From assembly GCF_000327385.1 (NCBI RefSeq), contig NW_008711162.1:74334-138333 (forward strand): a stretch of DNA of 64,000 nt. The letters run 5' to 3'. This DNA comes from Lottia gigantea. Lineage: Eukaryota > Mollusca > Gastropoda > Lottiidae. Both the position numbers and the translations under genes were made by a program. Positions 36,734 to 47,900 of the stretch are shown piece after piece. The first letter of the stretch is position 1. Every line of letters begins with the position of its first letter. The notes beneath the pieces were generated by a model that was given only the letters and a program-made list of their open reading frames with translations, searched no databases and was not told the origin of the DNA.

Positions 36734-39700
36734 GTACTGTTATGGTCTTGCTAAACTGAAATAAATGATCATCTGTTCTTAGGACCATTATCATGTTTAA
36801 TTGTCCATTTCGGATTTTAAAGCTGTATAAATCACCAAAACTACTTATATTGCTGTAGGATTTTGCTAGTTAGATCCAATGTGTTATGTAATATGTAATG
36901 ATTTTTACAGGCATAACAGATTGCAATCAAAATTCATGTTTTAATGAAGAATAATTGAATTCGAAATTTGAATAAAATGCAGTTTCCCGTCGTTACCTAG
37001 ATGATAACTGAATATATACATTTAAAAATACCTTGAATATGTTGCCTAGTTTTGCCTCTATACTACAATTAGAATAAATTTTATGAATATGAAATATGGT
37101 GAAAATCGATAGAAAATGATTAATTTAGGCAAATTACAAACAGGTAGAAGTCATGCTCAATTACAGTCGATGATAGAGGACAATTTTCAAACATAATAAA
37201 TTGTTATCCACGTTAAAAATCAATGAAATTTAATGAATATATTGTTGAAATGTAGTCTCTTATAATCAATTTTTGCAGTTATATTGTAACTTTGTTTTTG
37301 ATCCCATGTTTGTCCTTTTTAAATGCAGTTAGTGATATTTCAATATTTTCTTGTTTCATATAGGGTTTTCCAAGATTCGTGGCGCTTTTCTTCTTCACCG
37401 GGGCCTTATAATGTGTATAACTGTTGCCAAAAAGCCCGTTCTACGATTTTTCCCTCTGTAGGGGATCATGCCCGAAATAATAGTCAAGTAGTACACAAAT
37501 GAACCCGTCTGAAAAACCAGTCTGTGCTCTTTGGTCACATAAAAACAGTTTTGTCAAGTAGTACATCTTCTTGATTGTACACTGCAAGATGTTGTTCGTC
37601 ATCAACATTATCATCATTCCAACGAGGTATAAGACAAGGGATATAAAACGCAATTAATTTCAATTCCAGATTGTCAATAATACCAAAATAGCTCACATCT
37701 CAAAACATTGAAAAAACCTTTTTTATCAGCATCTTCAACTTAAGAGTCGTCAAGTTCTGAACAATAGAACCAATGAACATTATAGACCGTTAATGCACCC
37801 CTTGAAATCGCCTTCTATTGAAAATAACGTCCTTTATAATGGGGGCTATGCGATATCAAAGTCATATGTTTCACCCGTTTTCAAAAGCATTAAATCAAAA
37901 TTCTGTACAGTGACAATAATCGTTGCTTTGAAATTTGCCGAATATGGTATAAAAATATGAGGATCCTATGCAAATTGTTCTTTTGCATCTATTTTGTGTT
38001 TAGGCGACAAGCTCGTGTGAAATACATTGTGAATGGGATACATGGCTATTATCATATAGATAGCTATTACCCTCTTTAGAAATGCACTTATTCATTGCTT
38101 CTACAAGATGCCGCCTTTCTTTACAAATAGTGAGATTAAATCATCGAAATTTGGCGCCTTATCCGACGGTTCAATGTTTATTTTATTTCAATGGTTTTTT
38201 GTGCTGATAATTTGCTGCTCTCATTGAAATGGGTAGAGTGTATTGAGAAATTCATGTGGTGTTATATGATAGCTTCATTACAAATTTCCATGATGCAATT
38301 TCTTTAAGGTGACCGAATGCTGAGAACCTGTTTTTAAGGAAAAATTCACTTTATAGCTAATGAAATGAAACTATAAGAACTGATGTAAAGGTTTTTCGAT
38401 CTGATATTTAATGATATACAGTATAAGATAAGGCTTTTGTGAAATCAGAAATCTATCGTTGCTGTAGACTTTTGATATCGCTTCAATCATGCCTTAAAAG
38501 AGCGAAACTCGTCGAAAAACACGCGTTGCCTAAACACCTATTCGAAATCAAGTCAAATGATAAGAAACACATGCATTCTCTGAACAATGTTAATATACAG
38601 TAATTATCTATCTAACATATGTTTTAACAACCTGTTGCTACAAAAAAAATTACTCTGTTCACGTATCCTATTACCATTTCAATTCATGGACGCCATGTTT
38701 CGCGCTATGCACGTGTGACCGCACGAAGGGGCCCTGAATGGGATTCCTCTCCACGATGCATAGATAACATGAGTCAAATATTTTGATTAATATGAATATT
38801 TTGTTATTACATACTTTTTACTGTGTTGAGTCCATGTATTACAAAATTTAATTAATAATTAATAGAATAAATTGTTAATACATATTCTATTTTGATATGG
38901 ATGAATTGCAGTTTTGCGTTTTATTTATGATAAGAACAAAAAAATTGCATACTGAAATACGTAGACAGAAAAATATTACGAAGTTTTAAAGCATTTTGTG
39001 TGTTTGTGTGTCAAAAGAAAAAGGGTATCATTCTGAAGTCGTAAGGAATATGGAGAGTAAGACAGGGTTACCATTTTAGACCTCTATTATTCAACATATA
39101 TATATTCATACCAGCATAATCTGACATAATGTAACCTTATGATGGACGATAAAAGAAATTGCTGTTTGTGGATGAATGATGTTATTACTTACCTATCGAA
39201 CTGTTCCGATTCCCCATGGTCAAAGCCAAAAGAAAATACGATTGTTTCTCAAAAACACAACCATCACAACCTTATGCAAGAGTGGCGATAATAGTACTTT
39301 TGACAATATCTGTGAAGGCATCTGGTCTGCATTTTAACCTCATTCTCCATCCAGCATTGCAAAGTTCACCATATTTCATCAGTAGCTTAAGCTGAAGACT
39401 GGTCCTTAGAAGACATATCTATTCGTCACCTTCTAGATTTGTTTACTTATTCGATTAATACTTTCTACAAAGATTTATCGGGTCTGTTTAAGAATATAAA
39501 TCTGTATAACAAATAGCCTTTTTAAATTATTGAATAGGTTAGATGTAGGTTTTTTCATATACCAGTGACTTATAGGATTATGTTGGATTATTGTACCTTG
39601 TATTTAGGATTAGATGGAATTAAGACACCTCACCTTACTGATGGCTTATGACCTCATATCAGCTACTTTAAGCTTTCTAATTAGATGGCTAGATTTGCTA

Positions 39701-41865
39701 TTGTTGAATTATTAGCATTTGTTAAAGGCCAATTGATATGTCAATCACCGTTGCATCGAAAAATCTCTGGGGGCCTGTAATATCAAGCCGATGGCTAACG
39801 AGATAGAAATCCGATCGTCAGAGATGTTTGGTCGAGCGAAACTCCGAGACTGATCAAGTTTTGGCACTGAAGGTGACCAGTGGTCATCTAAGGTGGTCAT
39901 CTCTGACAGACCAGCTTTGATCAGATTACAGATTAGGACACTAGATTAACCATGTATCACACTTTTCCATTATGACGACGTCGGTCGGGTTGAAATTTTC
40001 ACTTGATTCAAAGAAACAAGTGACCGTTATTGAACCTTAGCTTAAAATGCATCCTTGATGTCGCAGGAAAATGGCTTTGTTTGGATTCCGCAATTTTTTG
40101 CTTCTGTTTTTCTTATACAGAAATTATGCAACTCCGAGTTTAAAATATAGTACGTCGTGTGTTGGGGTGGTACATTTTCTCTGCTAGCCTCATGATATAG
40201 GAACAAATATTTCAGTTATAAACAACATAACAGAAATACAGCTTCAAAAGCAACGTCATGTCGGAGTCGTAAAGAAGTACAAATTGTCATGGTACTTGCT
40301 TTCAAATTTATCAAAATACATCGATATACGCCATTTTGTTTTTATGAATGAAAATGCTATTGCATTATTTTGATGTATTATTTACAATACTTGTTATGAA
40401 TTGTAACATGTATATCCATATTGTACAAAGAAAACGATACATGTAATTATGTATTGAATTTGAAACAAAAATAAACATGTATCTATTCTGGTCTGGATGT
40501 ATTTTGATCAAAACATTTTCAAAGTTAATTTAGGAAAATATGCATTTCAAAATATTGTATGATGCCGCCTACAAATTGCTTGTCTCAACTTAAAAGTAAC
40601 AATTAAATTGATTCTATTGATGGCAATTAAAAATGTAAAAAGAAAAAAAGTTTTGTGGTAATGGTTGCGAAATCAGCTGCTTTGTCTCGTGGTAATTGAC
40701 TCAATTGAGTCTGATGACCTTTTATGATCGACCTGAAAAATCGTTGATTTCTTCAACCAAGTCAAACGATATAAATATTATCGTTCTTTCCCCGCGGAAA
40801 TATCTTATGAAAAAAATGTGCACTATTTTAGAATTTAATTTTTTGCGTGGTGTTTATTTGTATCTTATAAACACAAAAACAAACAAAAATTGTCCCAGAT
40901 GGATTTGAACCCTGTGGGTTTCATTTGTTTCTGCAACGATAATGATCAAGTCATGTTGGTCGAGACTTTTGACGAGGTCAATGAAATGGAGTCGTTTGAA
41001 TATGAAAGGTTTTCAGTTAGAACAAATAGTAAGGGGTTATGCATTACATTACAACATCAGTATTTACTATACAGTGTTAGTCGAATACTTCATTTATATA
41101 TCATGCACTTTTAATGCTCAGACTGAAAGGTATTCAGTCATGTAACTATTTAATTCATTAACTGATGAGCTCAAAGCGGAACTTTCGCCTTTTTAAGTAA
41201 TTAAATAGTGGTAGTAACAGAACTAGATTTAGGATTGCCATTTCGATAAATGTTACGGTAGGCTTAGTTTGTAGTACATCAGCTGATAAGGAGGACAGTT
41301 ATATGGCAGAACCCCTTTCAATTGAACGAACGAATACTACCCCACCAGAAACCTTACCAGTGCAAACTGTTGATTAGCCATTATGATGTATTATCTAATA
41401 TATTTTAATACATTCAATTTTAATGAGCTCACGTCGAGTTTATTATATTTATTATCACAATGTCATGATTCATTTATAGCATGATTTTCATCTTTTCACA
41501 ATATATATATATATACATATACTAGATGGTCCGATACAGTAGTACTAATTGGTGTTTTAAGATCATTTTTACAATATGAATATCAGATAAGCGTCAGTCA
41601 TAAAAACACTTTAAATGGTTGGGCTTTTAAACTTATTCGATTGCTTTTTGCGTTTTATTCCCTTTGTTGTTTTAGATAGTAAAGATTTGTTGTTGTGTGA
41701 AATACACCTTATTTTCTTTCACTTTTTTTCAATCTAATAGCAACGTCCTCTGTATCTTAAGCAATCTTATTTGGAAAAAATATAACCAAAAAAAAATCAC
41801 ATTCCAAGATAAATATTACATAAAGCAGTTAAATAGGCTATGTAGGGTTTTCAATGATTATTTTT
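36734..41865 (+). other. Intron-like sequence, no firm gene
   Basis: Contains a perfect palindrome (39874-39886) and a weak phase-1 open frame (ATG 40899, described under findings). Stretches near 38120-38180 and 38690-38760 are less A/T-rich and include a CACGTG box. An imperfect inverted pair, CTGATCAAG near 39860 and TTTGATCAG near 39921, encloses the palindrome. Confidence 0.4.
39874..39886. promoter_or_regulatory. Perfect TGACCA-G-TGGTCA palindrome
   Basis: A 6-1-6 inverted repeat, followed at about 39894 by another GTGGTCAT. The geometry resembles an IR1 nuclear-receptor element, but the half site TGACCA is one base off the common TGACCT. It lies in the presumed intron about 4.3 kb upstream of exon 1b. 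Confidence 0.25.
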
Positions 41866-42035
41866 TTCCAACATGTTTACAACACGATATCTTGACACAC
41901 AGTCAACACACTTTCAGCATGTTTACACCATTTCTGCGAAACACGACCTTCTGATCTTATGTTCACACCGGCCAACAATTTTCCAACATGTTTACACCAA
42001 ATCTGCGGAACATGTTTACAATACATCTGAGCAAT
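41866..42035 (+). repeat. Local direct repeats of CATGTTTACA segments
   Basis: AACATGTTTACAA (41870), AGCATGTTTACACCATTTCTGCG (41917), AACATGTTTACACCAAATCTGCG (41984) and a shorter copy (42009). The ACACGACCTT and ATGCGACCTT ends also correspond. The longest pair is about 40 bp. Confidence 0.75.
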
Positions 42036-43638
42036 GCGACCTTAACATTACTTGACGTATTTCTTGTGAAGGTCTCCGGCAGTTGGGGATTGTAACAGAG
42101 CAGAAGGGTTTACTCTGTCGTCATATCATAACAATGCCCTTAATGTACACTTTGAAATTACCCTTCAAGCTTAAAAAGGTACCAAGCAAGGCAGTGAAAA
42201 CACTGTTTTATTAGGGATAGTGCTTGGTCATTAATGCATCCAGGCTAAGAATCCCACCTACTCCTTAGTTCAGACCAATGCAATGTAAATCTGCTATTAT
42301 TTCTGAGCATGCACATACAGTTGTTTCTGAGTTTGAATTTACTCATGATGGTTAAAATGTACCTGACGTGGATGATTAATCACTTTGCATTCATTTTGGG
42401 GAAAATGGTATATAGGTATTAAGAAGAAGTTGAAAGACCTGATAAAAATAAGACTATCAATAATTACCCCTAATTAAATAGTCATTACACCACAAAAAAC
42501 TAAAAAGTGTTCCTAAAAATGGATTGATGTCGATTGAAAATATTTTTTTGCTTTTGTTTGTTCTGTTTATTTTCAAGGTAATTGAGATATGCATTACTTA
42601 ACTAGTAAATTATCAGTTAAAACTGCTTTGCATTAAAGACCCTTTTTGTCAGAAATTTTTAAGTCAATTGTTTGTGATAAAGAGAAAGGTTTTTAATTTT
42701 TTGGGGATTTTTGCCTTGAATCGAAACGATTTACAGATAATTCCAACCGAATCTAATTTTCTATATGTTCATCTGATATGCATTCCTTACCCTAGCTCTC
42801 TAAAGGGGAAAACAAAATAGTCGCTTAACAGATATCTTGATTACCATTTGATTTTAAAGTCATAAAAACCGTTATATTTCGTGATATCCCTGTATGCTTT
42901 CTGCGAATCAGATACATATTTTTGAAAACTTATATCCAATATTATAACTCTGTAGAACTTGCTTTAGAATTTCCAAGCCCTAAAAAATTTTGTTACAACT
43001 GTTTTAGGGTTTCTATTTGCGTCTCGTTTATCCTAAAAATACAAAAAATACAAAAATAAGTGAAATTCAAATTTGTCCCTTAATAGCTTACGTTTCAGAT
43101 ACGATAGGAAACTGTTTCAATGTGGGTAAACTGAATATTCAAGTTGATTATCGTCTATTATAATGCTCTTGTTTAAATTCTGAACCTCTTTTCAAAGCTT
43201 TCTTTATATTTCTGAACCCCTTTTTACACTTCGATAGCTAAGAAAGATACTTATTTGATATTATTGGCACAAATATATTACATTAAAAGAATTGAACTCT
43301 ATATTGAAGTAAAGTATTTTGGTAATAACTGCCACTTATATAATGGCCTTATAGTTGTATGACGACGATATATAAACTTAAGTGTTTTCTTGGACCAGGT
43401 TTGGATGAAAATGTAAAATGAAATGTGCTTCTCATAAGCTAAATGATAGAACAATATTGTCGGTACATAAAATATATTCTAATGCCATATTAATGTAAGG
43501 TATACAGCCAATGTTATAGCCTTCTATGTATAATATATGATATTTATATTTTATGTCTATATTGAGATGGACAGGTTTCAAAACTTGAAATTTAACAATA
43601 GTCAAGTATGATTAGTGGTGAGTGATAATACCGGATTG
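42036..43638 (+). other. Intron or 5' flank of exon 1b
   Basis: AT-rich. No exon, RNA gene or repeat recognised. Confidence 0.4.
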
Positions 43639-43665
43639 TGATTGACAGCTGGAACGAATCACGTG
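43639..43665 (+). promoter_or_regulatory. PBX-MEIS, CAGCTG and CACGTG motif cluster
   Basis: TGATTGACAG (43639-43648) overlaps CAGCTG (43646-43651), and CACGTG follows at 43660-43665, all within 27 bp. The cluster lies about 540 bp upstream of the exon 1b ATG, at the start of a less A/T-rich stretch (43630-43800). This is a plausible promoter-proximal element for exon 1b. The factors named are the known binders of such motifs; occupancy is inference. Confidence 0.4.
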
Positions 43666-44200
43666 ATGCCCTTATACGGCATATGACCACGACACGATGG
43701 ATTGCTCGAGCACAAATAAATTTCATGCTAGAACGAAAAACGGGAGGTGCTTAGCGAATCGATAAGCTTCGTGATATGCAATCATTTGCTAAATCGCTGG
43801 TATTCCTTTAGAATTTATGTCAAATACTGTGATGCTTTCTTATATTTCATGCTCCGCGCTTCAACGAGTTCCTATATACCGATGATCTAAAAATTGTATT
43901 CGAAAAGCCCAACTTGGTGACAATAGCTTGAGAAAAAGGCAGTCAGTGGAAAGAATATTTTGAGTTAGGTCGTGTTTACGTGACTGGTATTATTGTATCT
44001 CTTCAATTATATTTAACTGTATGGAACGACGATCGCCTATGTGAAGGTATCCAACTTCGAGGAACTAGACTGTGAAATTACTCATTGGGTCAACAGTTCT
44101 CACTGACTCTTACCTAGAATTTACAGACTTCCTACCGAAACAATCCGCGATATTTCCGTACCTCGAAGAAAATAAAATCAAAACAAATCAAAAAATCAAA

Positions 44201-44288
44201 ATGGACTTAGCGGCAGCTTATCGTTATCATCACCACCATCATCATAATCCCAACTTTTCCGTTATGGACTACTACCATTCATGTAAGA
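44201..44288 (+). CDS. Pax2/5/8: Pax2/5/8 alternative first exon 1b (His-rich)
   Basis: ATG at 44201 (CAAAATGG) is the first ATG after an in-frame TAG at 44066. It opens 29 codons plus one base and stops at A|GTAAGT (donor at 44289). Phase 1 joins to the paired-box exon at 51638 to read HSCKSHGGVNQ. The peptide starts MDLAAAYRY, followed by six consecutive histidines (residues 10-15) written with mixed CAT/CAC codons. The MDL start recalls PAX5 exon 1A (MDLEKNY), possibly by chance. A second GT donor six bases earlier (T|GTAAGA at 44283) is also phase 1 and would give HSCHGGVNQ, so two forms differing by two residues are possible. The distance to the paired-box exon is 7.3 kb. A GTG at 44072 in the same open frame is not a credible start. 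I am fairly sure of the exon; only transcripts would prove it. Confidence 0.8.
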
Positions 44289-46949
44289 GTAAGTCGGTTT
44301 TCACATTTTTGTTATTTTGTTATTTTTCATACCGTTTGTTATTATTTACAACGTTCTTTTGATTATTTACTTCCTGATTTCAAATTTAACGAATTTATTA
44401 TTTGCAGTGTAGTTTAACTTTTTATTCTGTTCATTTCGTTATTAATTCAAATTTATTTTAATATTCAAATTTGTTATTATTTTAATTAAGTTTGAATTAT
44501 TAATTACATTTTATAAAATCATTAAAAAGAATTTTAAAACTTTCTCGAAGGCTATAACATATTCATAATTCCCATTCAATACGTTTCGTTTCTCATAATT
44601 TTGAAATATCATGTGATATCATATCGAAAGAACATTATTACATGATAATAAAGTTATATGATAATAACATTATGTCAAAATATATATAGATTATGTACAT
44701 ACGTTTTTAAGCGTCACGACCTAGATCAGTCATATGTAAAATGTACAATATAATATATAAGATATAATGTACAATTTTAAGAGATAAGGTACAAAGGGTT
44801 CGAATCCTTTTCTTAAGAGACACCCCAACCACTGCTTTAAGGGACGTTCTGGTACTGCCTGTACCGAACACCATCTTGCCAGCGACAATTGTTATTATTT
44901 TGTCTCTGTGGAATTCTACAAGTCATATGATACCAAACACACGCATTGGAACGATTTATCACTGCTTCACGTACTTCCTGTGAAATGGCTCTGATTTAAT
45001 TTTTCTGATTGCTTAATTCTTGATTCTTAGTTAGTGTTGTGGGTTCGAAACTCATCTTTGGAAAAACTGAAAAAAAATTAATCCAATTAAAGTGAATAAT
45101 TTTTATATCTGATTTTACGTAAACAAACATAGATAGTCGAAATGTTTTGCCGTTGTCTTGATTTAAACCATTCTAAACCAGCGTATTATTGTTAAATCGG
45201 ACGTTCTCTGCTATATATTATAACAATAATCAATTTTGAATAAACCTCAATATTTTGTCGTTCATAATAAAATTGCTATTGATTGTGCTAGCTGTCGAGT
45301 ATTCAGTGAAAACTGAGGGGCTTTCTACGATGGTTTTTTCATTCAATAAAATATTTTCACATTATTTTCCCATTTCGCCTTTAAAATTGTTCGCATATTT
45401 TCGGCCATTTCATTGAATTGAATTTCAATACATAACATTAAATCCTTTTTACATCGGAATGTGACTTTTGTAAAGTGCAATTTTAGATCTTGTATATAAA
45501 TTTGTGAACATAGTTTCTGAAACATATTGTACATTTTATAAACATCAAGCAGTATAAGAAAAAAAATTCCATTATGACAAAGCACAAATCTTATGAAATA
45601 CAAAGTGTTATGTTAAATTTTGAGGGATTTTATTTCAAAAAAATATTCTTCAGCAATTTCTAAGGTAGCAGGCCGTAACGAATTTGAAAAGAGACCCACG
45701 GGGCGAATAATAGTATTTAAGATACAATCGGAGTTGAAGTTAAACTAAGTTACTGACGGGTAACGACTCGTAAATATCTTACAAAATTTATAGCTCAGAA
45801 TTGCATTAGATTATGTTTTCAAAATAGTCCACACTTTTTTTTTAATTTTGTGTGTCTTTTTGTGATTTGCTAAAGGAGTATGGCTCAAAAAAGTAAATAT
45901 TAAGACGTATTTCCTTGTTGTCAAAAGGGAGTAATATACCTAAGCGAACTAAATTTTACGGGCAAATATGTTAATTCGAAGCAATTTCGACTAATTTCGT
46001 CTAATGTGTTTCTATATTTACGGCAAAAGTTTGAACAGAAGAATTAATTCGAACGCAGGTATTTATATAAAATATATTATAAAAAGGTGCGTTTCGTTTA
46101 CGCACACAATATTTCATGAAAAAATTTGCAAAATTATCGTCAATTTTGTGTGAATATCTTTCCATATAATCGTTGGCTGATTGTGAAAACTTTATCGTAA
46201 AATCTGTAAAATATCGCTCCCATGTTTAAAATTTGATAAGTAAATTTTAATATTCTTCAGAAGCCTTTCCTTCTTTTGAAAGATAATATAGCCATCATAA
46301 AGATGGGTTTTTGAGATAAACCCCCTCTTTTAATGGGCACTACTTACCATATGCGTCACGAAAGTTAAGCTTTCGTCTGGATTTAGAAATTTCATTGAAT
46401 AACATTGTTTTTTTTTCATACTTTGTCAACAAATACAAAATTTCATCATAGTTTGTTATTAAAAATGGGTTGTTATTCAAAATGGTTTGAACGTCTTTTG
46501 ACGTTAAAAGGGGCATAGAAGCAATTGCCAAGAACAGAAGTAAAGCCCATGGGCTATGACTATTCTCAAGATTCTAATTTTGAATTTGTGTTTGTTACAC
46601 TATGGGTAGCCAGTTTTAGGGTCACAAAAATGGGATAAGTGCTGACGTCACTGATGTGTTAGTCTCTGTTTATAAAATGAATGGACGATGTTTTCAAAAC
46701 GTTTATTGAAAAGATAAATTAGGTTACGATACTGCTGAAAATAGTCGTGATTTTAGATAATAAATTGGTCGTTTTAGTAGGTTAATATAATTCATTTATA
46801 GTTAAGAAGTAGTTTATTAGTAGATTGACTAAAGAAGATGACGAGATAACTTAGTACTGTTTGTTGATTGTTATCTACTGTTTTCTAAGTTTAGAAATAT
46901 TATCGATAAATTTTCTGACTACAATTTTCCATTGTTTTCTTTACAGTCG
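44289..46949 (+). other. Intron-like sequence
   Basis: No further exon recognised. GGTTCGAATCC at about 44793 and GGTTCGAAACTC at about 45047 resemble tRNA B boxes but have no cloverleaf. A perfect TGACGTCA occurs at 46643-46650. The minus-strand frames at 45343-45603 and 46340-46531 are unremarkable. Confidence 0.45.
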
Positions 46950-47252
46950 AAAATGTTCCATTAACATAAGTTGAAAATCGAAATAGCGCACTGCTTTTGG
47001 GACACAAGTGCATTGCGAATTTGCCATTAACAATTCGAATTTTGCATTTTAACAAGTTATCCCAATTTAGATATCGCAATTGACTACAATTTCATTTGAT
47101 TCGGTACAGGACACAAATGTACCATTAACAGAATTCGAATTAATCAAAAAATAGAAATAAACATCGTACAACGCTTTAGGACATTGCGAATTTTCCATTA
47201 ACAATTCGAATTTGCATCTCAACAAGTTGTTTCAATTTGGATGTCGCAATGA
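46950..47252 (+). repeat. Direct duplication, about 164-bp period
   Basis: Copy 1 starts near 46950 and copy 2 near 47114. Shared landmarks in order are TTCCATTAACA or TACCATTAACA, GAAAT, GGACA, CATTGCGAATTT, CCATTAACAATTCGAATTT, TCAACAAGTT or TTAACAAGTT, CAATTT and CGCAAT. Copy 2 is shortened. It lies 560 bp upstream of exon 1c, so it may sit in that exon's promoter region. Confidence 0.8.
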
Positions 47253-47812
47253 AATAAATAGTTGTAAACCAACAAAAACCTCTATTTGTAAGGTATTCAG
47301 ACGAATTTGGATTATGGTAGAATTTACAAATTAAGACAAATACAGATTAAAAGATAATCCATCGAAACAGTTGATCTCAATCAAGCGTTTCCTAACTTTT
47401 TAACAAAATATTTGCCGTATTTAACACAGTCAAAAGCTTTCAATTAATCCAATAGCTAAATATTATTTCAAAAACAAAATGGAGGTAAAATAAGTGTCAA
47501 TTTGGTTGTGGAATGACCCGTATCAGGACAATAGGGTCGATTAGTGGAATTAAGTGATTAAAATGGACAGTTAGGACCCTCCCACTATTCATAGCCCTAT
47601 TATTTTACAGACCCTTCAAAATACTGTCGGAATGACCCTTACTGGCCAGGGGATGGTCAAAAGTTACTAGGTTCTGCCTGAATGGTTTTTTACGACCCGT
47701 ACATTTGGCTAACAGCAAGTATTTAGTACCTGTTAGACATTAGTCGCTTGGTGGCTCACACTCGGGGCATTACTGTTTTCTATTTACCTCTCAGGCATAA
47801 CTTGACTGAATC
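47253..47812 (+). promoter_or_regulatory. Region immediately upstream of exon 1c
   Basis: Less A/T-rich than its surroundings from about 47500. The motif GACCC recurs (GAATGACCCGTA at 47511, GAATGACCCTTA at 47631, ACGACCCGTAC at 47692). No TATA box is evident. A pyrimidine tract ending CTCTCAG at 47794 is a fair acceptor 18 bases before the ATG. Exon 1c may therefore be preceded by a spliced non-coding exon instead of starting at its own promoter. Confidence 0.35.
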
Positions 47813-47900
47813 ATGCAAGCGAGTTGGACTAATTTTGCACCGGCTCCTCATTTTGGATATCGCCATTGTGCACCTAATTTTATAAACGATCAATTTTCAG
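47813..47900 (+). CDS. Pax2/5/8: Pax2/5/8 alternative first exon 1c
   Basis: ATG at 47813 is preceded by an in-frame TGA at 47807, so translation must start here. It encodes 29 codons plus one base and ends TTTTCAG before the donor GTAGGA at 47901. The phase 1 G joins the exon at 51638 to read QFSGHGGVNQ, restoring the Gly-His-Gly-Gly-Val-Asn start typical of paired domains. The peptide is MQASWTNFAPAPHFGYRH and onward, rich in aromatics, Ala and Pro, with no known domain. Its coding length (88 nt) equals that of exon 1b. It is the closest candidate to the paired box, 3.7 kb upstream, and is the simplest choice for the main start. If exon 1a or 1b spliced into the acceptor at 47794, the reading frame would hit that TGA, so exon 1c must be mutually exclusive with them. 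Confidence 0.82.

Noticed and set aside
44780-44815. Possible tRNA gene or SINE from the B-box-like GGTTCGAATCC
   Set aside because: The T-arm can be drawn, but there is no A box upstream and no acceptor, D or anticodon arm. GGTTCGAAACTC near 45047 likewise stands alone.
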